Origin: Microvelia longipes
Lineage: Eukaryota > Arthropoda > Insecta > Hemiptera > Veliidae
Direction of reading: 5' to 3'
Assembly (NCBI GenBank): GCA_018340805.1
Contig: JACMZG010001913.1
Span: 4,976,099-5,040,098 of the forward strand
Length of the DNA: 64,000 bases
Part shown: positions 47,846 through 64,000 of the stretch, piece after piece
Position numbering within the stretch: the stretch's first letter is position 1
How the letters are laid out: every line of letters starts with the position of its first letter
The notes under the pieces: generated by a model
Told to the model about the DNA's origin: nothing
Database searches by the model: none
Seen by the model: only the letters and a program-made list of their open reading frames with translations
Made by a program: the position numbers and the translations under genes

Positions 47846-47894
47846 TCATTTTTGAAAACACACAAAATTCGCGATTCTTTTTGAACACACCTCG

Positions 47895-48203
47895 CATTGT
47901 TTTGGTCGCGATACGCTCTGTTACGCAGAGTAGAATACAAAGACTCAGTTGCGATATGTCTTGGACTCGCTTTAGAATTTGGCTGCATTTAGCTTAAGGT
48001 AGCATTTTATCATATAATTAGTCAATTAACAACTTTTACGGGAAAGCGTCATGATGTCGACAGATGTAAACAAACTATTCCATGCAATTTTAAGTATCGC
48101 GATAATAAATTTTTGTAATATACATTATCGATCGACCTATTTTTTGATTACTCGACAATATATGTAACACTGCCTAAAAATCGTCATCTTCCGGGCATCT
48201 TCT
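47895..48203. other. intergenic, no gene seen
   Basis: No repeat or coding match recognised. Confidence 0.4.
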
Positions 48204-48483
48204 TAAGGCAGAAATTGTGCCTTAACCTTGACTTTGTGTGCCAAGTTCCAACTCCCTCTTTCATACTCAGCGGTAGTTATGCGTGACACAGACAGACAAT
48301 TAAAACATCATAAATGCCTGAAACTGATAATTATGATGAAACCAAGGTTTGGAATTTTTATGGTGAACACAATACTTTTCAGCATTAATTGCGGAAAAAG
48401 TAAAAATAAGCATAATATTTATTTATTATAAACTTTTAATTGTTAACTTGATAGAACTTATTTTTTTAAAACTATTCATAAAA
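48204..48483 (+). promoter_or_regulatory. 5' flank of Gr first exon A (duplicated at 4.5 kb)
   Basis: This 280-bp flank matches 4519-4796. The first ~180 bp is a Rep-A tail fragment. The last 100 bp (from about 48386) is AT-rich and may hold the promoter or 5' UTR. No TATA box or initiator could be assigned. Confidence 0.5.
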
Positions 48484-49307
48484 ATGACATCGTGGTTTCA
48501 AGAAGAAAATAAAAATGAAATTAACAGAATTTTCAAATTATCAAAATACCTAGGTTTATCGCCGTTTGACGAAAAATGCAAAATTACACCGGGAAATTCA
48601 ATATATAGCATATTTATTCTTTTCGGCAGCATTTTAGCAATTGGAGCACAAGTTTTCATGGACACTCATGGCAAGAAATCCTACGGAGTATGGCTTTTTT
48701 ACTCTCTGATCGCAATCGTTAGAATTCTATTTATTTCAGTATCCATAATAAATTATTTTTTAATAATAACGAATTAAACGAAATATTTCATAATTTAAGC
48801 AGTATAAGACATAATTATAAAAATTTATACAAAATAAAATTATTACAATTAATAATAATAAATAATATATATTTTTATACAATACAAGATTTAAATATTT
48901 ATATTGTTGTATTACATTTTTTTATTAATTTGTTTATATCATTATTTACCATTATGGTTGAATTACAATTTTTAACAATAATAATTACAATTCGACTAAA
49001 GATACAGCGATTTGATGAGATTATTAAAAAATCATCTTCAATGAGAAGATTCGAAATGGTTATTGAAAATTTTAATAAAATAATCGATGCTGCGGTTAAA
49101 TGCAACGATGTTTATTCGCCTCAGTTGCTTTTATTGATTTCTTGGTGTTTTTTAGAGTTGCTCTTATCATTTTATGCTTTAATATATTTCGAAGAAAATG
49201 GTGTTGTCGAATATTATGTTGCTTTATGTATCGGTATGACTTTTAATTTGGTTTTAAGTTACCAGGTATATTTAATTGTTGATAACTGCGATCAAATTTC
49301 ACAAAAG
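48484..49307 (+). CDS. gustatory receptor, long first exon A (one frameshift)
   Basis: Encodes the N-terminal part of an insect gustatory receptor (7tm_7 family), a chemosensory ligand-gated channel of sensory neurons. From the ATG: MTSWFQEENKNEIN, then FKLSKYLGLSPF, the N-terminal block typical of the family. Hydrophobic segments alternate with short loops, and NFNKIIDAAVKCNDVYSPQL with LLISWCFLELLLSFYAL matches the internal part before the conserved 3' exons. A stop appears at 48775 because the T run at 48756-48761 is six long; seven would restore the frame, giving 275 codons against 279 in exon B. The exon ends QISQK|gtaatt, a phase-0 donor homologous to that of exon B. No 3' exons were found before 52132. 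It may be an alternative first exon of the downstream gene, or a pseudogene if the frameshift is real. Confidence 0.85.
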
Positions 49308-49379
49308 GTAATTATGATAAATATGAATAATTTTTTATGTTGTTAATGCGTCAGTATTTTTATACCGATCTTTGCCACT

Positions 49380-50080
49380 ATGAAGGTTCGCATCCCATGT
49401 TACGCCCTCAGTTTATATAAGGTTATTAAATGTTACGAAATTGTATCTGTTCTCATTAAATCACTAAAAAGAAGACAGGAATGCCTTTAATTTGTCAATA
49501 TTTTAATGTTTCTGCATGGTTTAATCAAAGGGTTTATAATTTAAAAGACCCGACTATCGTTAAAGCCTATTTTTTTGAATACTATTAATTGTCTTTACAA
49601 ATAATTATCACCTAAATTCAATTCTTTTCTAGAGGATGTGGTTTAATTATTTTTATATTGTCTAATATTATTATTATTATTTTTTTATTTCCATAATCTA
49701 TAGTTTCTTCATTCAGGTTTTAGTTAAAAGTAAAGTGCCAATATATTAGGCACTCTAATGTTCGAACCATACGATAAACATCTAATAATTAAAAAATCAC
49801 TTTTCAAGTTTTTCTTTAAAATAAAGGCTCGCATAATGTGACGACGCGAAAAGAGTAAATTTTCTTTTCTCTATTCTTCCAGTTTTTATCTCTTCTTTTA
49901 TTATAAAATGAGAAAATGTATTGTTAAACCTTAGTTTTAGACTTCTTTGTAGAAAAACTTATGTTTTAAGCAAATAAGATTTATTTATTTATTATATAAG
50001 GTTATTGGTTTAAATAAATCATCGCAACTTTAGATAACACTTTAAGCGTAAAGAACGGTTGCCTATAAACCAATAAGGCC
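49380..50080 (+). mobile_element. SINE-2 copy split by a retroposon-like insert
   Basis: 49384-49427 (ggttcgcatcccatgttacg .. ctcagtttatataagg) and 50007-50080 (atcgcaactttagataacac, aagcgtaaagaacggttgcc) are consecutive parts of SINE-2. The sequence ttatataaggttatt occurs on both sides of the insert (49413-49427 and 49992-50006), so it is a 15-bp target duplication. Confidence 0.75.
49428..49991. mobile_element. 564-bp retroposon-like insert
   Basis: Bounded by an exact 15-bp duplication and ending in a (ttta)n-type tail (agatttatttattta). It has a possible B-box in minus sense (tggttcgaacatt near 49775). No coding sequence. Long duplication plus simple tail point to LINE-driven insertion. 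Confidence 0.6.
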
Positions 50081-50139
50081 TCTCTAGAATTATACCTCTA
50101 TGATAACATATTTACAATACAGTGTTGCCGGGTTACTCT

Positions 50140-51625
50140 AGTCTAAAGTAAAATATAAACCAAGTAGAGAAAAAATGCGATTTCAGTCAAACATGGCATG
50201 TAGTTCACATTTTGTCAACCAGGGAGTTGGCTCAAATTTTTTATGGCGCGGCCATTTGTTTTACCCTTGTAAATGTAAACAAACTATTTAGGGTACTAAA
50301 ACTTTTGGTTTTTGTTGCATTTATTTGTACATTTTGGTATAAAATGTTGATAATTTGTGTCTAAAAGAGGTTTAAGTCGAATATTTAAATACTAGGTTTG
50401 TTAAATTACTTAAAACGAGCGGCTAATTAAACTTTTATTTTCCGTGAGCACTTCTTAATTTAGTTCATTTTTGCGAGTGATTTTTGTTTTTCCCCCTTCA
50501 AATATTAATTGTAAATTAGTATTTACAACTTAACCAAAATGTTTGAATATAAAAAGCAATTATTTAAGGCTTTACATTGTCGTCTGTATGTTCTTCAAAA
50601 TCTTAATAAAACATATGGTTTACCTTTACTATAGTTTCTCTTTTTCTTTAACTAAATAATTGTATCAATATTTCACAGAATTTATTATAAAATCATTAAA
50701 CTATCACGTATATTAAAGTGATGTAGAAATTCATACAGTTTGGGTCGGGGCGGGGGGACACAGTGGTCTAACTCCCTGGTTTTAGGTGGTTCGAGAAAAA
50801 CAGGAATTAGTTGCATAACTACCGCACCGAGCGCTAGTTTTCACCTTGTCCCCTTATCACTATTGTTATCAGTTTTAAATCGATACTTCTATTTATGTTT
50901 ATAAAAATGTAAACAAGACGATTTTTATCTTATTCATTGCCTTTTTTTCTTTTTAGTAGCTTATAAGACAATTTTTTAGAAAATAGGATAACGTGTGTTA
51001 CGAATGAGACAACGAAGACGTAAATTAAATTTATAATTTCCCAGTTTGATGTTTGTTTACAAACATTTTTGATGTTTGTCTACAAATCATGGTTATCACG
51101 ATATCAGGTCTACTTAAAATTAACACAGCGTTTATATTTTTATAACATTTTATGAAAAATTTATACCTTTAAAATAATTAATACAATTTTTAACATTGTT
51201 AAAGACCTTTTAAATAGTTTTAACCTTAGAATTGAAGAAATAATTATTTATATAGCGGTACAGGTCAACTGACCCGCCACTAGCGGAGAGAAGGGTGAAC
51301 TTAGGCAGGTCACTCTAAAGCAGCTTATTTCGGGGGAGTTAGACCACTGTGTCCCGCGCCCACCCCTACTGTATGAATTTCTACATCACTTTAACGTATA
51401 TATTAAAATACGAAAACACGATGAAAAGTGAAACTCACCCGATGTTATCAGAGTTGCCAATAAAATTAGGTAAAAAAAGTAAATCCAAAAAGACGCATGC
51501 GCAGATATTTCAATTTTAGCTATTTTTTTATTGTTGAACCAGCTATCAGCTGATCACGCTGATTTTTCACACAGGTTAGTATAGGAGTTTTCCTACTTGG
51601 TTTATATATTATTTTATTCTGGTCT
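50140..51625. mobile_element. outer TIR element upstream of Gr exon B
   Basis: Inverted ends: 'gtctaaagtaaaatataaac..caagtag' at the left and 'ctacttggtttatatattat..tctggtc' at the right, about 45 bp with mismatches. It encloses the foldback at 50700-51408. Confidence 0.65.
50700..51408. mobile_element. foldback element nested in TIR element
   Basis: Arms of about 75 bp: 'aagtgatgtagaaattcata..cagtggtctaactccc' pairs with 'gggagttagaccactgtgtc..tatgaatttctacatcactt'. The interior is AT-rich and non-coding. Confidence 0.8.
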
Positions 51626-52131
51626 ATTAACCCTCGAGTGTCTTCACTAAGGACAAATAATTGATAACAAAAAAAAAATCAATTATTTAGCGAACCATCA
51701 CATATAATGATACTAATACTATATGATGTATAATGTTATATATTATATAATGTTATACACATACAATGGTGGTTGGGAAGAACAGTTGAAAAACTGACTA
51801 CCCGCGCCCCCAGTTATAGTAAAATTTATATATTTAATATTTTTTGTGATCATTTAAACAAAATAATAAAGTGTTTATTTATTTTTTTTTTTAAAATTAA
51901 AAATTAGTTGAATATTGTTGAAAAAATATATAATAATAATACATATTACCCTACATTATTATAAGTTAATAATGAACCTATAATAATGACAAAATTCGCC
52001 ACTGGAATTAATTATTTTCAACTATTTATTTTTTTTTTTATGAATTATATATAATCACTTTACTATAATTATTTATTTTTAACATGTGTTAAACTTAGGT
52101 ATTGTATAGTTGTTCTAAAAATGTTTGAATT
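51626..52131 (+). promoter_or_regulatory. 5' flank of Gr exon B
   Basis: AT-rich sequence between the outer TIR element and the start codon. A promoter for exon B would be expected here, but no definite element was seen. Confidence 0.3.
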
Positions 52132-60431
<8,300 letters not shown>

Positions 60432-60432
<1 letters not shown>

Positions 60433-60437
60433 ATAAA
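60432..60437 (+). promoter_or_regulatory. possible poly(A) signal of Gr gene
   Basis: aataaa overlapping the stop codon region (60432-60437). It is the only signal so close. A more distal site may be used, since the sequence is AT-rich. Confidence 0.4.
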
Positions 60438-61805
60438 ATATATACCACATTACAGTGGATTTAAAAATAAATTATAGGGTCTTTGAAATGTTTGAAATGT
60501 GTTTTAATATCCTTGCGAGGATCCTGCAACAGTTTCTACATACAATAGAGTATTTGCACAAATTGCTTAATCCTGAAGTATGTCTTATAAAGGGACACAC
60601 AGAATAATATAAAAATAATACGAAGAAAGAAAATAATCGGTTAGGGAAATGAAATTTTACTCACTATTAATAAATTTAGCCTATGAGTAGCAAGTGAGGG
60701 TAGAGGGATAAAAAATAGCAGCAGGGGCAAAGCCGAGGAAGTTAATTTCATAATTTTACTTTCACCGCCAGGGAGAAACCGATAAAGTTCCTTTACGTGA
60801 AATAAATAATCATTTCCAAATGTTATGCAATAATTTTAATAACATTGATGTACATGAAAAATTTTTTATAATAAATGTACACTATCTTGAGACAGGACCC
60901 TCGCTCTAGGAGTTTTAACTCCTACTGAGGGCCCTCGCCAAATTATTAATTAAACACAAATATATTTGTACACTATGTTTTTAAATAATCAAATATTGTA
61001 AAAAAAAAATATTTTTGTAATTTGTATTTGTATTTTATTTTGGTGGAAATAAACAATTTTATTATTATTATTATTATTTCCTCCTATGTTGCATAAAAAT
61101 TAATACACTCGAACAAAAAGCAGAGAATGAATTTATAAAATATAGCTGCCTTAAAAGTTTCAAATAATTAATTGAAACTTGATTAATTAATTTTAGAATT
61201 AACGTTGATTTAACTTGACTTCCAAGATTGTCTGAACTTTTCAATCTTAGAGATCCATGATTATTTTTTTGCAGGAGGCCAATACCGAATCAATGAATTT
61301 TATTTTTGGGGACACCCCCCCCCCCTCCCAAATAAAAAATTTTCCTTCTAGAGGAAAAAATGGTCAACAGACCAGTAGCAAAGAACTATCATATCAATTA
61401 AAGAATCAGTTACTGTTGATTTGATCTTGAACCTGTAATACCCTTTTAAATTATCATAAAAACAAATTGAGTTAAAATAATATCTAAGAATTAAGTAAAA
61501 CAACATTTTATTATTAAAAATAAATTGTAAACAAATTCATATAATAATATTTACAAAAGTTGAAGCAGTACTCTAGAATATCAAGTTTAAGGAAGTCATA
61601 TACATAAACACTTGTTTGACATAAAAGACTTACTAAAACAAAGTTCTACAATACAACCCTAAAACAAAGAAGGTAAAACTTAAAAAGTCTAACATTTTTA
61701 TAAACATTATTATTGCTTTTTAACTGTGCAGGCTTTCACAGTTATGACAAGCAGGTTAAGAGCATCCTGTGGTGACCGTATCAACATAGGAAACCAACAG
61801 AAGAA
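60438..61805. other. intergenic with Rep-D scrap
   Basis: 'gaggggcaaagccgaggaag'-like words at 60715-60745 resemble Rep-D. A short stem (ggaccctcgctctaggagtt / aactcctactgagggccctc) lies at 60897-60948. (ATT)n at 61060-61078 and poly-C at 61313-61326. No gene. Confidence 0.5.
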
Positions 61806-62139
61806 GATCTCCACAAAAATAATAGTTCCTTAGCAAAGAGTTTCATCCTAACATGAGGCCATCATCAAGTGCCTATACAAATGATTCAAAGTATAAACAA
61901 ATTAGATCAGAAACGGAAACAATAAAAATAAATACTAACACCCAAAAACTTACACAGCAATTATTGTTTTTCCACATTGCTGTTAAGAGTTTTTGTCTGT
62001 TGGTGCTTCTTTGTTGATTTTCCCATTTTCGATGTAATTTGTTTTAATTTTTTGATTACTTATTTGTACCTGCAATGCTGATGAATACATGTTAGGATGA
62101 AAGTGCTTTGCCAATAAATTATTATAATCGTGGAGGGAC
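61806..62139. mobile_element. foldback element, CATCATCAGTGC family (copy 3)
   Basis: Inverted arms: 'ctccacaaaaataatagttc', 'tttcatcctaacatg' and, at the right, 'catgttaggatgaaagtgct', 'attattataatcgtggag'. It includes 'aggccatcatcaagtgc' like the other two members but has a longer, diverged loop of about 200 bp. Confidence 0.8.
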
Positions 62140-62799
62140 TTTGAATAACTCTAGTTGTGCTTAATGTCATTTAAACAGATCAATATAGTTCGGTTTAGTA
62201 GAGCATTGTGTTTTCATGCAAGATGTCCTACATCCATGAAGATGCCTCATGGATGTAGGATGTGGAGGCCTTCCACTGTAGGCCTCCCACAGTGGAAGCC
62301 AACCATCAGTTTTATCATCCAAATTGACAGGGTCACCACTGAAAGGCTTAAATATTTAAGATTCATCTTATTTGTAACATAATTTTTATCTACATGGTTA
62401 GATATAAAAAAAAAATCTTGTATGCTCATTCCTCTCATGGAAATTAGATCAAATTCAAATAAATAAATATTTTCAATAACATAAAATTTAGCCTAAGTTT
62501 TTCAAAATAAAAATCAGTTTAAATAAAAATGCACCCTAAGCACCAATAAATGGATGAATGCAAAATTTGTCCGTTTAATTCAACGAGGCTGAGACAATTA
62601 TTTGGCTCATCACCAATACCTTCACAGTAATCCGTTAAAATTTTGGTTTAAAAAATGAGTTTATTGGGATCAAGATTTAAATTAGGAAGTCATATTAAAT
62701 GAATTACTGCGATAGTGTCTTTTAATTGTCTCATTGTTAAGATGGATTATGCTTTAATATAATTCCAGTTATTTAGGATTAATCTCTTGATAGTATTCT
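62140..62799. other. intergenic with nested hairpins
   Basis: Stems at 62227-62262 (cctacatccatga / catggatgtagg) and 62265-62300 (ggaggccttccactgt / cagtggaagcc). No gene. Confidence 0.55.
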
Positions 62800-63665
62800 C
62801 ATGATGATGAATGAAATGAAACAAATATAATGAGGATCATGATAATTTCTGATCAATTGATGTCATCCTCATGAGGATAAATGAAATAGTGACATATGGA
62901 TTTTGACAATTTATGACCAATTGATTTCATCCTCATGAGGATAAATAAAATAGTGACATATGGATTCTGACAAAATCCATTTATGACCAATTGATGTCAT
63001 CCTTATGAGGATAAATGAAATAACAAAGTGACATGTGGATCATGATAATTTATGACCAATTCATCCTTATGAGGATAAATGAAATAACAAAATGACATGT
63101 GGATCATGATAATTTATGACAAATTGATGTCATCCTTATGAGGATAAATGAAATAACAAAGTGACATGTGGATTATGATAATTTCTGACCAATTGATGTC
63201 ATCCTTATAAAGATAAATGAAATAACAAAGTGACATGTGGATTATGATCATTTCTGACCAATTGATGCCATCCTCATGAGGATAAATGAAATAACAAAGT
63301 GACGTGTGGATCATGATCATTTCTGACCAATTGATGTTATACTTTAAGGATAAATGAAATAACATAGTATCATGAGGTTCATGACAATTTCTGACCAATT
63401 GATGTCATCCTTAAGAGGATAAATGAAATAACATTGTATCATGAGGATTATGATAATTTCTGACCAATTAATGCCATCCTCATGACAATGAACAATGTAT
63501 CATGTGGATTATGATAATTTCTGACCAATTGATGTCATCCTTAAGAGGATAAAAGAAATAACAAAGTGACATGTGGATCATGATCATTTCTGACCAATTG
63601 ATGCCATCCTCATGACAATGAACAATGTATCATAAGGATTGTAATAATTTATGAACAATTGATGT
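62800..63665. repeat. ~70-bp minisatellite, about 12 copies
   Basis: Unit 'catcctcatgaggataaatg..aaataacaaagtgacatgtg..gatcatgataatttctgacc..aattgatgt' with small indels. Each unit contains the palindrome atcctcatgaggat. A minus-strand frame with repeated MSLCYFIY is an artefact of the array. Confidence 0.92.
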
Positions 63666-63717
63666 AATTTAGGGAAGCAGCTTAGTGAAAGTGTTTTCCT
63701 TGAAGAGACAGAATATA

Positions 63718-63723
63718 TTTATT
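63718..63723 (-). promoter_or_regulatory. poly(A) signal of the minus-strand gene
   Basis: aataaa on the minus strand, 52 bases past the stop codon at 63776-63778. The distance is usual for a short 3' UTR. Confidence 0.5.
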
Positions 63724-63775
63724 GATTGGACGAAGGTTTTTCATGACTAACCCTGATGTCTTAAACACACCATTA

Positions 63776-64000
63776 TTACACATTTACCAAAGATTTCTTA
63801 GCTTTTTTCTTAAGAGCACTTCCACTACTTGTTAAAGTCCCTTCAACATTTGAAGTATTTATATTACCTACTGAACTTTTTCTTTTCTTTTTCAAACTTT
63901 GTGCGCCACTCGGTGTGGATGGGTTCAAATTAGGGGTGTTTTTGTTAACATTAGGGGTATTCTTGTTTACATTAGGTGTATTTTTATTAACATTAGGTGT
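63776..64000 (-). CDS. C-terminal end of an unknown Lys-rich protein (partial)
   Basis: Reading from the window edge on the minus strand, 74 codons stay open to a TAA. They start with three copies of TPNVNKN and go on STPSGAQSLKKKRKSS, NINTSNVEGTLTSSG and SALKKKAKKSLVNV. The repeat, low complexity and basic clusters (KKKRK, KKKAKK; possible nuclear localisation signals) suggest the disordered tail of a nuclear or nucleolar protein. This is inference and the family is not recognised. Codons are less AT-biased than the flanks. The upstream exons lie outside the window, and whether 64000 is inside an exon or close to a junction is not known. Confidence 0.7.
   Translation of the reverse strand, partial: TPNVNKNTPNVNKNTPNVNKNTPNLNPSTPSGAQSLKKKRKSSVGNINTSNVEGTLTSSGSALKKKAKKSLVNV

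Larger units (their letters stand above)
46997..47894 (+). mobile_element. mariner element, internally deleted
   Basis: Terminal inverted repeats of about 31 bp (cgaggtgtgttcaaaaag .. tcgcgaatttt) with one mismatch. TA precedes the left end; the right flank is CA, so the TA duplication is mutated on one side. At 898 bp it is shorter than the usual ~1.3 kb, and the middle of the transposase is missing. Confidence 0.9.

Noticed and set aside
47505..47988. Minus-strand 130- and 82-codon frames
   Set aside because: They are antisense to the mariner transposase remnant and its flank.
49308..52131. Private 3' exons for Gr first exon A
   Set aside because: I looked for an acceptor followed by a TACGFF-like or TYLV-like stretch and saw none. 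A reading by eye could miss a diverged one.
63114..63398. Minus-strand frame with repeated MSLCYFIYP
   Set aside because: By-product of the 70-bp satellite.

Overview
The window looks like nuclear DNA of an insect, or at least an arthropod. It holds an insect-type gustatory receptor (Gr) locus, a BEL/Pao LTR retrotransposon, a mariner, PIF/Harbinger- and hAT-type MITEs and tRNA-derived SINEs. The background is very AT-rich, with many (AT)n tracts and minisatellites. I cannot name the species. Nothing bacterial, viral-episomal or CRISPR-like was seen.

Layout. 1-4.5 kb: a TIR element whose left end has expanded into a satellite, then a SINE with a nested MITE. 4.5-4.86 kb: a duplicated 5' end of a Gr exon. 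4.9-19 kb: MITEs, foldbacks, and a dispersed repeat family (called Rep-A here) with several minisatellites grown out of it. 19-24 kb: two decayed LINE reverse-transcriptase pieces and SINEs. 24-28.7 kb: minisatellites. 28.76-32.03 kb: a 3.3-kb DNA transposon with a decayed transposase and an 8-bp target duplication. 35.27-40.94 kb: a BEL/Pao element on the minus strand with almost identical LTRs. 42-45 kb: a GC-richer minisatellite and a Harbinger-type MITE. 47 kb: a mariner deletion derivative. 48.2-60.4 kb: the Gr locus. 60.4-63.7 kb: a foldback and a 70-bp satellite. 63.78-64 kb: the C-terminal coding end of an unknown lysine-rich protein on the minus strand.

The main host content is the Gr locus. 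A four-exon gene (52132-52968, 56531-56596, 58429-58518, 60310-60432; all junctions phase 0, 371 codons plus stop) reads open throughout. It carries the family hallmarks FTACGFFPLDYTL and TTYLVILMQ in its last exons. A second long first exon (48484-49307) lies upstream and ends at a homologous phase-0 donor. I found no terminal exons between it and the second first exon, so it may be an alternative first exon spliced to the shared 3' exons, as in Drosophila Gr39a. It carries one 1-base frameshift in a T run. A third copy of its first 60 coding bases, with about 280 bp of upstream sequence, lies at 4.5 kb.

A second theme is satellite birth. Several minisatellites have units that can be traced to a segment of a transposable element nearby (Rep-A, the TIR element, SINE-2). 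A third theme is that several insertions lie directly in or against (AT)n tracts. The two BEL/Pao LTRs differ only by two homopolymer-type single-base indels, so some frameshifts in the window could be sequencing errors rather than mutations.
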